Of a stretch of 64,000 nt of DNA, positions 55,851 to 64,000 are shown one piece after another. The stretch comes from Sphingomonas morindae. Its GTDB lineage: Bacteria; Pseudomonadota; Alphaproteobacteria; Sphingomonadales; Sphingomonadaceae. Numbering within the stretch: position 1 is the stretch's first letter; each line of letters starts with the position of its first letter. The stretch lies in NCBI RefSeq assembly GCF_023822065.1, contig NZ_CP084931.1:62001-126000 (forward strand), written 5' to 3'. The position numbers and the translations under genes were made by a program. Under the pieces are notes generated by a model. That model saw nothing but the letters and a program-made list of their open reading frames with translations, was not told where the DNA came from and searched no databases.

Positions 55851-56963
55851 TCAGGCAGGCGGCAGCAGCCGGATCAGCGCCAGGGCGAGGCCGATCAGCA
55901 CCGCGAGCGAGAGCGCGACGGCCAGCGTCACCCGGCCGCCGGCGCCCGTCACGGCGCGCAGATCGACTCCCAGGCCGAGCCCCGCCATCGAGACGGTGGT
56001 CAGCAGCGTCGCGCTCCGCGCGATCGGCGCCAGCGCGGTATGCGGCACCAGATCCGCCGAGCGCAGCCCGAGCAGCAGCAGGAAGCCGAGGATGAACCAG
56101 GGCACGAGCTGACCGAGCCGGGGGCGTGGGCCCGGGTTCGCGCCCGTCGCGCCCAGCCTTGGCGCCAGCAGCGCCAGCAGGAGGCAGACCGGCCCCAGCA
56201 TGAGCACGCGGACCAGCTTGACCAGCGTGCCCGCCTGCACCGCCGTCGCGCCCAGCGGCGCGGCCGCCGCGATCACCTGCGGCACCGCATAGACGGTGAG
56301 CCCCGCCAGCATGCCATAGCGCATGCCGGCGAGGCCGAGCATCGCGCCGAGCAGCGGCAGGCCCAGCACCACGCCCACGCCGAGCACGGCGGTGAAGCCG
56401 ATCGAGGCGGCGACATCCTCTCCCTCGGCGCCGATCACGGGCGCCACCGCCGCGATCGCGCTGTTGCCGCAGATCGCATTGCCGCAGGCGACGAGCAGCG
56501 CCATGCGCGGCGCGAGCCCGAGCAGCCGCCCCAGGACGAAGCTGGCGAGGATCGCCACCGCCACCAGCGCCGCGATGCCGAGCAACAGCGCCGGCCCCGC
56601 CGCGACGAGGCTCGCCACGCTCGCCGAGGCGCCGAGCAGCACCACCGCCACCTCCAGCAGGATCTTCGCGCTGAAGCCGATACCGGCCGAGAAGCGCGCG
56701 TCGGGCGCCCAGCCGGTGCGGATCAGCGTGCCGAGCAGGATCGCCAGCACCAGCGCCTCGAGCCAGGCGCGGCCGAACAGCCACTGCTCGGCCGCGGCGA
56801 GGCCATAAGCGAACAGGGTGACGATCAGGCAGAGCAGCAGGCCGGGCAGGAGAGCGCGCAGCGCCGACAGCGGGGCGGGCCGCGCGTCCGATCGCACCGG
56901 CGCCGCAGGCCGGGGCGCGGCAAGCGGAGTGGTGGTGCGGGTGGGGAAAAAGGGTGCGGTCAT
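55851..56963 (-). CDS. YeiH/UPF0324 family membrane transporter
   Basis: 370-residue integral membrane protein with about ten hydrophobic segments. Family signature ACGNAICGNSAIAAVAPVIG and VLLGASASVASLVAAGP are present. Members are described as putative sulfate or sulfite exporters and are often controlled by a LysR regulator (YeiE). An inverted repeat of LysR type lies upstream at 57033-57059, but no LysR gene is in the window. It could relieve sulfite stress from the sulfoquinovose monooxygenase encoded 12 kb away; this is only a suggestion. Confidence 0.9.
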   Translation of the reverse strand: MTAPFFPTRTTTPLAAPRPAAPVRSDARPAPLSALRALLPGLLLCLIVTLFAYGLAAAEQWLFGRAWLEALVLAILLGTLIRTGWAPDARFSAGIGFSAKILLEVAVVLLGASASVASLVAAGPALLLGIAALVAVAILASFVLGRLLGLAPRMALLVACGNAICGNSAIAAVAPVIGAEGEDVAASIGFTAVLGVGVVLGLPLLGAMLGLAGMRYGMLAGLTVYAVPQVIAAAAPLGATAVQAGTLVKLVRVLMLGPVCLLLALLAPRLGATGANPGPRPRLGQLVPWFILGFLLLLGLRSADLVPHTALAPIARSATLLTTVSMAGLGLGVDLRAVTGAGGRVTLAVALSLAVLIGLALALIRLLPPA

Positions 56964-57270
56964 GCTCAGGCCTTTCTACAGGCCGGCACCTTGACGCTGG
57001 CAGAAGATCGCTTCCAACGATTGCTTATGCTTGTTCCAATCGCCTCGTGCGATTGAAACACAGGCAGTCCAATTGCCTCTCGTCGCGTGGCGACGGCGCG
57101 ATGACCATTTTCAACGCGCAGAGGCCGGCAAGGCGACGGGCGGCGCCTCGCTGCGCGATCGTCTCGCGTGATCGGAACAATCGCCGCCGCAGATGACGGC
57201 CGATCCGGCAGCCTCTTGCAAAAGCACAGCATTGCTGCATATCTAGGCGATCGGTTTCTGCGAGGCGATC
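56964..57270. other. Divergent region between the YeiH-like and SnoaL-like genes
   Basis: About 307 nt, less GC-rich than its surroundings, no gene seen. It contains the inverted repeat described at 57033-57059. Confidence 0.55.
57033..57059. promoter_or_regulatory. Inverted repeat, LysR-type operator candidate
   Basis: GTTCCAATCG, 7-nt spacer, CGATTGAAAC: arms match at 9 of 10 positions. The core CAATCG-N7-CGATTG has the size and symmetry of a LysR-family site. About 70 nt upstream of the YeiH-like start. Confidence 0.45.
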
Positions 57271-57735
57271 ATGGACAGGCTGGCGGCGAACAAGGCGGTG
57301 GTGCGGCGCTTCAACACGGCGGTGATCGAGCAGGGCGATCGCGCGGCCTTCGAGGCGCTGGTCGATCCCGGCTTCCACAACCGTACCGCCCCGCCCGGCG
57401 CGCCGGCGGATCGCGAGGCGCTATGGGCGAGCTTCGCCACCCTCTTGCGACCGGCGCTCGGGCCGCTCGCGGTGACGGTGCACGCGCAGATCGCGGAGGG
57501 GGATCTGGTCGTCACCCGCAAGACGATCCGGGGCACGCATCGGGGCGCGCTGCTCGGCCATGCGGCGACCGGCGCGGCGGTGACGATCGAGGTGATCGAC
57601 ATAGTGCGCCTCGCAGAGGGTCGCTATATCGAGCATTGGGGCCTCAACAGCCTCGCCACCGCGCTCGCCGGCCTCGCCGCCGCGACGACGGGCGCGGGCG
57701 CCGCATCGACGCTCAGCCCTCCGGCGCGGCGCTGA
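57271..57735 (+). CDS. SnoaL-like ester cyclase family protein
   Basis: 154-residue protein of the SnoaL/NTF2-like fold: ANKAVVRRFNTAVIEQGD, then FEALVDPGFHNRTAPPG, ending with VIDIVRLAEGRYIEHWGLNS. These small barrels act on diverse substrates and no reaction can be assigned. Its last 23 nt overlap the end of the convergent MarR gene. Confidence 0.85.
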   Translation: MDRLAANKAVVRRFNTAVIEQGDRAAFEALVDPGFHNRTAPPGAPADREALWASFATLLRPALGPLAVTVHAQIAEGDLVVTRKTIRGTHRGALLGHAATGAAVTIEVIDIVRLAEGRYIEHWGLNSLATALAGLAAATTGAGAASTLSPPARR

Positions 57736-58165
57736 GCCGCTCGAGCAGGGCGATCGCTTCGGCGAGCCGCGCCTCTTCCTCCGGCGCGAGGCTGGCCTCG
57801 ATCAGTGCGGCGATCCGGGCCGCGCGCCCCGCGCGGTCGCGCGCGACGCGGGCGGCGCCGATGTCGGAAAGCGCGAGCAGCCGGCTCCGCCGATCGGCCG
57901 GGTCGGGCCGCCGCTCGACCAGCCCGGCGGCCACCAGCGCCTCGACGACGCGCTGCATCGTCTGATGCGTGACCCCGCGCCGCTCCGCCAGCGCCGCCAC
58001 GTTCATCGGCCCCGCGCGGGCGAGCAGCGCCAGCGCCTCGCCCTGGGCATCGGTGCTGGTGGCGGCGGGTGCCCGCACCCGGCGCACGAAATCGCCCGTC
58101 GCCCGGCGCAGCGCCTCGGCGAGCTGGAGGCGCGCCGTCCGCGCCGCGTCGCGATCCTCGTCCAT
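57713..58165 (-). CDS. MarR-family transcriptional regulator
   Basis: 150-residue winged-helix regulator: LALLARAGPMNVAALAERRG, VTHQTMQRVVEALVAAGLVE (recognition helix) and the wing RRPDPADRRSRLLALSDIGA. Start at ATG 58165 after GAGGG; ATG 58210 is possible. It lies downstream of the VOC gene on the same strand. Target unknown, but the flanking SnoaL and VOC genes are natural candidates. Confidence 0.92.
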   Translation of the reverse strand: MDEDRDAARTARLQLAEALRRATGDFVRRVRAPAATSTDAQGEALALLARAGPMNVAALAERRGVTHQTMQRVVEALVAAGLVERRPDPADRRSRLLALSDIGAARVARDRAGRAARIAALIEASLAPEEEARLAEAIALLERLSAAPEG

Positions 58166-58230
58166 GCCGCCCTCGTGCCGAAGCGCCGCCCGCTCCGCCG
58201 GCGCGGGCATAGGCGGTGGGCCCGCGCCGC

Positions 58231-58617
58231 TCAAGCCTCGGCCGGCGGTTCCCAAAGCTCGATTGGATTGCCCTCGGGATCGTGGAGCCGGGCGAAGCGC
58301 CCGACGCCGAGCGCATCCCATTCGTCGCGGGTTTCGACCGCGATGCCGGCCGCGCCCAGCCGCGCGCGGAGCGCCGCCAGGTCCGAGACCCGGAAATTGA
58401 GCATGAAGCCCTTGTCCGCCGGCAGCATGTCCGTGTCGCGCGCGAGCGGGGCGAACATCAGCGGCCCGGCCCCGGCCTGCCAGCAATGCGGATCGGGCGC
58501 CAAGGCCGGATCGCCGACGCAGCCGGCGCCGACACCGAGATGGGTGGCGTACCAGGCCTTCAGCCCCTCCGGATCGGTGGCGCGAAACAGAAAGCCACCC
58601 ACGCCCAGCACCGCCAT
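58231..58617 (-). CDS. VOC (glyoxalase/bleomycin-resistance) family protein
   Basis: 128-residue vicinal-oxygen-chelate protein: GGFLFRATDPEGLKAWYATH at the N-terminus and LHDPEGNPIELWEPP at the C-terminus, the latter carrying the usual metal-binding Glu. ATG 58617 has GGGGAGG about 6 nt upstream. Precedes the MarR gene by 65 nt and is probably co-transcribed with it. Substrate unknown. Confidence 0.92.
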   Translation of the reverse strand: MAVLGVGGFLFRATDPEGLKAWYATHLGVGAGCVGDPALAPDPHCWQAGAGPLMFAPLARDTDMLPADKGFMLNFRVSDLAALRARLGAAGIAVETRDEWDALGVGRFARLHDPEGNPIELWEPPAEA

Positions 58618-58768
58618 CGCCGGCCTCCCCGCGCCTCTATCGCCCGAAGAATGCCGTGCGCCGCGCCGCGTGGCAAGGCGGCGGCCGCCGTCGCGCGGCC
58701 CGCGCGACCGCCTTGCGCCGCGCGGCCCGCGCGTCCAGGAGGAGGCGGCAGAAGCGCGAGGGAAAGCC

Positions 58769-59158
58769 GTGACGCCGCCCGCCGAGATCGCCATCCGCCT
58801 TGCGCGGGCCGCCTTCAACCGCGCGCTCGCGGACGCCGATGCGACCGCCATCGCGCCGCTGCTCGCGCCGGCCGCGCTGCTCGTCGCCGGCACGGACAGC
58901 GCGGTGATCAGCGGCAGCGCGGCGCAGCTCCGCGCCTGGCGCCGCGAGTTCGCGGCGCCCGACCGCACCCTCTATGTACGCACGCCGGCGCGCGTGATCG
59001 TCTCGTCGGTGGAACCGATCGCCTTCGAGCACGGCCATTGGCAGGGCCGCGCCTTGGGCGACGGAACGGTGCGCGCCGAGGGCGATTATACCGCCAAGTG
59101 GCGCGAAGCGGGTGGACGCTGGCGGATCGAGGCGGAGCTTTACCTGACGCTCGGCTGA
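58769..59158 (+). CDS. NTF2-like/DUF4440-type small protein
   Basis: 129-residue protein with the NTF2-like pattern: FNRALADADATAIAPLLAPA, then VLVAG-like strand, GHWQGRALGDGTVRAEGDYT and a C-terminal KWREAGGRWRIEAELYLTLG strand. Starts at GTG 58769 with GAGGGA about 6 nt upstream; no ATG is available at a sensible place. Function unknown. Confidence 0.8.
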   Translation: MTPPAEIAIRLARAAFNRALADADATAIAPLLAPAALLVAGTDSAVISGSAAQLRAWRREFAAPDRTLYVRTPARVIVSSVEPIAFEHGHWQGRALGDGTVRAEGDYTAKWREAGGRWRIEAELYLTLG

Positions 59159-59240
59159 TCCGGCGGCTGCGGCTCGCCAAGGCCTGCCACCACGGCTATG
59201 GCCGGCTCTTGTATCTCCAGCGTAGCGTACCGGCGGGCGA

Positions 59241-62200
59241 ATGACGGACAGAAGGGCGGAGCAGGCGATCAGGGCGACGGGCGAAGCGGCGCGGCTGATC
59301 AACGCCTTCGACTGGACCGCCACGGGCCTGGGCCCGATCGCGCGCTGGCCGGCCACGCTGCGCAGCACGGTGGAGCTGATCCTCGCCTCGCCGGTACCGA
59401 TCGTCACGCTGTGGGGCGTCGACGGCATCATGATCTACAATGACGCCTATTCGGTCTTCGCCGGCGCGCGCCATCCCCGGCTGCTCGGCTCCAAGGTGCG
59501 CGAGGGCTGGGCGGAGATCGCGGACTTCAACGATAATGTGATGCGTGTCGGCCTTGCCGGCGGAACGCTGCAATATCGTGACCAGGCGCTCACCCTGGAT
59601 CGCGGCGGCGCGCCCGAGCCGGTGTGGATGGACCTGGACTATTCGCCGATCCACGGTCCGGACGGCACGCCGATCGGCGTGATCGCGATCGTCGTCGAGA
59701 CGACCGGCAAGGTCCGCGCCGAGCGCGCGCTGCGCGACAGCGAGGAACGCTATCGCATCCTCACCGAAGTCAGCCCCCAGGTCGTGTGGATGGCCGATGC
59801 CGCGGGCGCGCTCACCTACTGCAACGCCTATTGGTACGCCTATAGCGGGATGAGCGAGGCCGAGACGCGCGGCCAGGGCTGGCTCGACGCGGTGCATCCC
59901 GATCATCGCGCGGCGGCGCAGCAGGGCTGGCGGGCGGCGGTGGCCGAGCGCGACCGCTGGTCGATGGAGCTGCCGCTGCGGCGGCGCGACGGCGCCTATC
60001 GCTGGCATGTCACCGCCGGCCAGCCGCTGCTCGACGGCACCGGGCGCTGCCTCTCCTGGTCCGGCATCGCGCTCGACATCCACGATCGGCGCACCGCCGA
60101 GGAAGAGCTGCGCGACACCGGCAGCCGGCTGGATGCCGTGCTCGCCAATACCAGCATGGCCATCTTCGTCATCGATCTGAGCCAGGCCTGCGTCTTCATG
60201 AACCGCGCCGCCGAGCGGCTGACCGGATGGCGGCTGGAGGATATTCGCGGCCGCCGCCTGCATGACGTGATCCACCACAGCCATGCCGATGGCAGCCCCT
60301 ATCCGCCCGAAGACTGCCCGATCGAGCGCGCCTTTCCCACCGGCGCGGGCTTTAGCGGCGAAGAGACGTTCGTGCGCCGCGACGGTCGCTTCATCCCCGT
60401 CGCGCTCACCGCCTCGCCGGTGGTCGATCCGCGCGGCGGCACGATGGGCACGATCATCGAGGCGCGCGACATCAGCGCCGATCGCGCCGCCCAGGCCGTG
60501 ATCGCGCGCCGCGGCGATCAGCTGCGCGGCCTGGCCGACGCGGCGCTCGCCATCTCGCTCGCGCCCAATCCCACCGCGCGGCTGGACGAGGTGGCGCGCG
60601 CCGCCCGCCGCATCGTCGGCGCCGAACAGGCCGTGGTCAGCCTGACGCGCGGCGCGGACTGGGCGCAGGCGATCACCGCGATCGAGCTTTCGCCGCGCTA
60701 TGAGGCGTGGCGCGACTATGACCGGCCGCCCAGCGGGGGCGGCATCTACGCCCTGGTCTGCGAACAGAATCGTCCGCTGCGCCTCACCCAGGCGGAGCTG
60801 GAACGCCATCCGCGCTGGCGCGGCTTCAGCGCGGAGGCCAGTGCCCATCCGCCGATGCGGGGCTGGCTGGCGGTGCCGCTGGTGGCGCGCGACGGAAGCA
60901 ATCTCGGCCTGGTCCAGCTCAGCGACAAAAGCGACGGCGGCGATTTCGACGAGGCGGACGAAGCGATGCTCGTCCAGCTCGCCCAGCTCGCCGCCGCCGC
61001 GATCGAGCAGAGCGAGACCGACGCCGCGTTGCGCCGCAGCGAGGAACGCTATCGCGCGATCACCGATTCGGTCGATCAGATGATCTGGGCGACGCGCGCC
61101 GACGGCTATCACGACTTCTTCAACCAGCGCTGGTACGATTATACGGGCGTGCCCGTCGGCTCCACCGAAGGCGAGGCGTGGCGCGGCCTCTTCCATCCCG
61201 AGGATCAGGCGCGGATCGAGGCGGTGTGGGGCGCGAGCCTGACGACCGGCCGGCCCTATCATATCGAATATCGGCTGCGGCACCGCTCCGGCCTCTACCG
61301 CTGGGTGATCGGCCGTGCCCAGCCGGTGCGCGACGGCGAGGGCCGGATCACCCGCTGGTATGGCAGCTGCACCGATATCCATGATCTCAAGGAGGCGGAG
61401 GCGGCGCTGCGCGATCTCACCGCGCGGCTGGAGGAGCGGGTGCGCGAGGAGGTGGCCGAGCGCGCCAAGGCCGAGGAGGCGCTGCGCCAGACCCAGAAGA
61501 TGGAGGCGGTGGGCCAGCTCACGGGCGGAATCGCGCATGATTTCAACAATCTGCTGACGGTCGTCACGGGCAATATCGATATGGCGGGGCGCGCGCTCGA
61601 TGCCGCCGGCGCGCCCGATCCGCGCGCCCGGCGTGCGCTCGACAACGCCATGAAGGGCGCCGACCGCGCCGCCGCGCTCACCCAGCGCCTGCTCGCCTTC
61701 GCGCGGCGCCAGCCGCTCGCCCCCAAGCCGATAGATGTCGACCGGCTGGTCGCGGGCATGTCCGATCTGCTCAACCGCGCGCTCGGCGAGACGGTGCGGC
61801 TGGAGGTCGTCACCACCCCCGGCCTGTGGCGGGTGGAGGCCGATCCCAACCAGCTCGAAAGCGCGATCCTCAATCTCGCCGTAAACGCCCGCGACGCCAT
61901 GCCCGCCGGCGGCACGCTCGCCATCGAGACGGCCAATGCGATGCTCGACCAGGCTTATGCCGGCGCCCACGCGGAAGTGGCGCCCGGCCCCTATGTGCTG
62001 ATCTCGGTGTCCGACACCGGCATGGGCATTCCGCGCGAGGCGATGGAGCGGGTGTTCGAGCCCTTCTACACCACCAAGGAGGTGGGGCGCGGCACCGGGC
62101 TCGGCCTCTCGATGGTCTATGGCTTCGTCAAACAGTCGGGCGGCCATGTGAAGCTCTATTCGGAGGAAGGGCGCGGCACGACGGTGAAGATCTATCTGCC

Positions 62201-63011
62201 CCGCCTGCTCGGCAGCCTGCCCGAACCGATCGAGGAGGGTGAAGGCGCCACCGGCATCGAGCGGAGCCAGCGCGCCGAGACGATCCTCGTCGTCGAGGAT
62301 GATGACGATGTCCGCGCCTATACGGTCGAGATCCTGCGCGAGCTCGGCTATCGCGTGCTCGAGGCGCACGATGGCATGTCCGGGCTGCGGCTGTTCGAGC
62401 GGCAGGAGGCGCCGATCGATCTGCTCTTCACCGATGTGGTGATGCCGGGCATGACGGGGGCGGCGCTGGCCGAACAGGCGCGCGCGCTCCAGCCGGGGCT
62501 GCGCGTGCTCTATACGTCAGGCTATACGCGCAACGCGATCGTCCATGGCGGCCGGCTCGACGCGGGGGTGGAGATGATCTCCAAGCCCTTCACCTTCCGC
62601 GCGCTCGCCGCCAAGGTGCGCGACATGCTCGAGATCGGCCGCACCGGGCGGCTGCTGCTGGTGGAGGCCGAGCCGACCATCCGCGCGCTCACCGCCGAGG
62701 CGCTGGCGGCGATCGGCTATGCCGTCGATCAGGCCGCCACCGCCACCGAGGCGCTCGCCCGGCTGCGCGCCGCCCAGGGCCGCTACGACGCGGCGCTGAT
62801 CGATGCCGATCTGCCGGACCAGGCCGCCGCCGCCTTGCTGGTGGAGCTGCGCGCGCGCCACGCGGCCATGCCGGTGCTGCTCGCCGGCGATCTCCCCGGC
62901 CCGGCCGAAGCGGCGCCGGATCCGCTGGTCGCCGCGCTCCCCAAGCCCTTCACCGCCGCCATGGTGGAAGACCGGCTGCGCGCGCTTGGCGTGGGCGACC
63001 CGCCGGGCTGA
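59241..63011 (+). CDS. Multi-PAS/GAF hybrid sensor histidine kinase with two receiver domains
   Basis: 1256-residue soluble sensor. A PAS-like domain (about 20-155), PAS with PAC (170-290), PAS (295-410), GAF (about 430-595), PAS/PAC (600-725), then HisKA with His766 (GGIAHDFNNLL), HATPase with NLAVNARDAMP, DTGMGIP and GTGLGLSM. Two receiver domains follow. REC1 has the acidic pocket VEDDDD, Asp1065 (FTDVVMPGM) and SKPF; REC2 is weaker (VEAEP, IDADLPD, LPKPF) but keeps Asp and Lys. No membrane segments, so it senses cytoplasmic signals, possibly light or redox. The blue-light LOV cysteine motif is not seen. No partner regulator is adjacent except the diguanylate cyclase gene on the other strand. 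Confidence 0.93.
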   Translation: MTDRRAEQAIRATGEAARLINAFDWTATGLGPIARWPATLRSTVELILASPVPIVTLWGVDGIMIYNDAYSVFAGARHPRLLGSKVREGWAEIADFNDNVMRVGLAGGTLQYRDQALTLDRGGAPEPVWMDLDYSPIHGPDGTPIGVIAIVVETTGKVRAERALRDSEERYRILTEVSPQVVWMADAAGALTYCNAYWYAYSGMSEAETRGQGWLDAVHPDHRAAAQQGWRAAVAERDRWSMELPLRRRDGAYRWHVTAGQPLLDGTGRCLSWSGIALDIHDRRTAEEELRDTGSRLDAVLANTSMAIFVIDLSQACVFMNRAAERLTGWRLEDIRGRRLHDVIHHSHADGSPYPPEDCPIERAFPTGAGFSGEETFVRRDGRFIPVALTASPVVDPRGGTMGTIIEARDISADRAAQAVIARRGDQLRGLADAALAISLAPNPTARLDEVARAARRIVGAEQAVVSLTRGADWAQAITAIELSPRYEAWRDYDRPPSGGGIYALVCEQNRPLRLTQAELERHPRWRGFSAEASAHPPMRGWLAVPLVARDGSNLGLVQLSDKSDGGDFDEADEAMLVQLAQLAAAAIEQSETDAALRRSEERYRAITDSVDQMIWATRADGYHDFFNQRWYDYTGVPVGSTEGEAWRGLFHPEDQARIEAVWGASLTTGRPYHIEYRLRHRSGLYRWVIGRAQPVRDGEGRITRWYGSCTDIHDLKEAEAALRDLTARLEERVREEVAERAKAEEALRQTQKMEAVGQLTGGIAHDFNNLLTVVTGNIDMAGRALDAAGAPDPRARRALDNAMKGADRAAALTQRLLAFARRQPLAPKPIDVDRLVAGMSDLLNRALGETVRLEVVTTPGLWRVEADPNQLESAILNLAVNARDAMPAGGTLAIETANAMLDQAYAGAHAEVAPGPYVLISVSDTGMGIPREAMERVFEPFYTTKEVGRGTGLGLSMVYGFVKQSGGHVKLYSEEGRGTTVKIYLPRLLGSLPEPIEEGEGATGIERSQRAETILVVEDDDDVRAYTVEILRELGYRVLEAHDGMSGLRLFERQEAPIDLLFTDVVMPGMTGAALAEQARALQPGLRVLYTSGYTRNAIVHGGRLDAGVEMISKPFTFRALAAKVRDMLEIGRTGRLLLVEAEPTIRALTAEALAAIGYAVDQAATATEALARLRAAQGRYDAALIDADLPDQAAAALLVELRARHAAMPVLLAGDLPGPAEAAPDPLVAALPKPFTAAMVEDRLRALGVGDPPG

Positions 63012-63057
63012 CAGGCCGCCGCGCGCCGCGCGGGCGCCGGGCGCGGGCCGTCGCCGG

Positions 63058-64000
63058 TCAGGCGGCGAGCTGGCCCGCGATCACCATCCGGTTCCGGCCC
63101 GCGCGCTTGGCGCGGTACAGCGCTTCGTCCGCCGCCTGAAGCAGGCCCGATCCCTCGCCCTGGGTTTCGCCCGCATGGGCCGCCACGCCGAACGACATGC
63201 TGGTCGGCCCCAGCGACTGGCCGCCATGACGGAGGCTCAGCTTCGAGATGGCGAGCCGCAGCTTCTCGATCCGAGTGGCGAGGATCTCGGGGGTTACCCC
63301 GGGGGCGATGATGGTGAACTCCTCGCCGCCATAGCGGCAGAGAATATCGCCGTCGCGGAAATGCGCGCGCATCTGCTCGGCCACCATGCGCAGCACATGA
63401 TCGCCCGCCTCATGGCCGAACTCGTCGTTGAAGCGCTTGAAATGATCCACGTCGCACATCACCACGGTGAGCGGGGTGCGGGCGCGCGCCGCGCGCGCGA
63501 TCTCGATCGCCAGCGCCTCTTCCAGATAGCGGCGGTTGAACAGGCCGGTCATCGCGTCGCGGATCGTCTGCTCGCGCAGATTGCGTTGCAGACGATAGTT
63601 CATCAGCGCGGACGACAGCGTCTCGCTGAGCGCCTGCAGCCGATATTCGTCGGCGCCGTCGACCTCGCCGGCGATGTGGAGGATGCCGATCAGCTCGCCG
63701 CCCGCGAGCAGGGGCTCGCAATGATAGGCCTCGCGTCCCTCGGCATGCGCGCAATCGACATCGGGCGCGAAGGGCGATTGCGCGTGGCTCTGCCCGAGGC
63801 GCATCGCCCAGCAGGCATCGGGCGCGATCGTATCGGGCAGATCGCTGGCGCTGCCCCAGGCGGCGGCCCGCACCAGCTGGTTGCGCGAATTATTATGCGT
63901 ATAGACCGCGCCGGTCGTATCGGGCAGCGCGAGCGGCACGAAACGCTCGATCACCTTGGCGAATTCGGCATCCGATCGGCTCGCCTGGAGGCGGCGCATC
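63058..64000 (-). CDS. GAF-GGDEF diguanylate cyclase (cut by window edge)
   Basis: At least 313 residues of a cyclic-di-GMP synthase; the 5' end probably lies beyond the window because the GAF-like domain begins right at the edge. GAF region with CEPLLAGGELIGILHIAGEV, then a GGDEF domain starting DAMTGLFNRRYLEEAL, with VVMCDVDHFKRFND, the active-site loop RYGGEEF and C-terminal ADEALYRAKRAGRN. The GGEEF loop is intact, so it should be active. No I-site RxxD four residues before the loop is visible. Convergent with the hybrid kinase gene. Confidence 0.92.
   Translation of the reverse strand, partial: MRRLQASRSDAEFAKVIERFVPLALPDTTGAVYTHNNSRNQLVRAAAWGSASDLPDTIAPDACWAMRLGQSHAQSPFAPDVDCAHAEGREAYHCEPLLAGGELIGILHIAGEVDGADEYRLQALSETLSSALMNYRLQRNLREQTIRDAMTGLFNRRYLEEALAIEIARAARARTPLTVVMCDVDHFKRFNDEFGHEAGDHVLRMVAEQMRAHFRDGDILCRYGGEEFTIIAPGVTPEILATRIEKLRLAISKLSLRHGGQSLGPTSMSFGVAAHAGETQGEGSGLLQAADEALYRAKRAGRNRMVIAGQLAA

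Noticed and set aside
57037-57055. The repeat upstream of the YeiH-like gene as a fifth vir box
   Set aside because: The half-sites are separated by 7 nt and do not form the 14-bp near-palindrome; the geometry fits a LysR site.
59196-62369. A 1057-codon frame opposite the hybrid histidine kinase
   Set aside because: Antisense shadow; the plus strand has all kinase and receiver motifs in order.

Overview
The window reads as chromosome of a high-GC alphaproteobacterium, most likely a sphingomonad. Three TonB-dependent receptors carry the 'EIVVT(A/G)' type TonB box, there is a FecI/FecR cell-surface signalling pair, many genes overlap as ATGA or TGATG, and the GC-rich code leaves long meaningless frames open opposite nearly every gene. 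I saw no rRNA, tRNA, CRISPR array, insertion sequence, phage gene or replication origin. The genus call is inference from gene content, not from a marker gene.

Layout. (1) 1-4911, minus strand: an ECF sigma factor, a FecR-type regulator and two paralogous TonB-dependent receptors, the last cut by the window edge. (2) 5034-8318: a family 2 glycosyltransferase facing an operon of acyl-CoA dehydrogenase, PIG-L deacetylase and SAM methyltransferase. (3) 8432-38683: a complete-looking type VI secretion locus of about 30 kb. Its units are tssB-tssC-hcp-unknown gene; tagJ-tssE-tssF-tssG-tssH-ppkA; tssK-tssL-tssM-tagF-pppA; vgrG-small gene-tagH (minus strand); and tssA. Between ppkA and tssK, on the minus strand, sits a three-gene module: VirG-like response regulator, di-heme cytochrome c peroxidase/MauG-like protein and VirA-like hybrid kinase. 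TssJ and PAAR proteins are not seen. (4) 38824-45706: MFS transporter and TonB receptor facing an SsuD-like flavin monooxygenase and a GH31 enzyme that carries the sulfoquinovosidase residue set (K258, E283, R296, W299, Y505), so probably a sulfoquinovose utilisation locus. (5) 45849-52431: an FAD-dependent dehydrogenase and a paoABC-type periplasmic aldehyde oxidoreductase operon ending in a zinc alcohol dehydrogenase. (6) 52539-59158: assorted small metabolic genes, a YeiH-type transporter, a MarR regulator and SnoaL/VOC/NTF2-like proteins. (7) 59241-64000: a large PAS/GAF hybrid histidine kinase and a GAF-GGDEF diguanylate cyclase cut by the window edge.

How the parts work together. The secretion locus carries two control layers. 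One is post-translational: PpkA kinase, PppA phosphatase, the FHA protein TagH and the repressor TagF. The other is probably transcriptional: four 14-bp near-palindromic sites resembling the Agrobacterium vir box (RTTDCAWWTGHAAY) lie at 8432, 12704, 26218 and 37580, each at the head of a T6SS transcription unit, and a VirG-like regulator is encoded in the middle. This self-contained VirA/VirG-like regulon with a cytochrome partner, together with a 492-residue helical protein of unknown function encoded directly after hcp, is the most interesting content. The second highlight is the putative sulfoquinovose locus, which pairs a TonB receptor and an MFS carrier with a sulfolytic monooxygenase.
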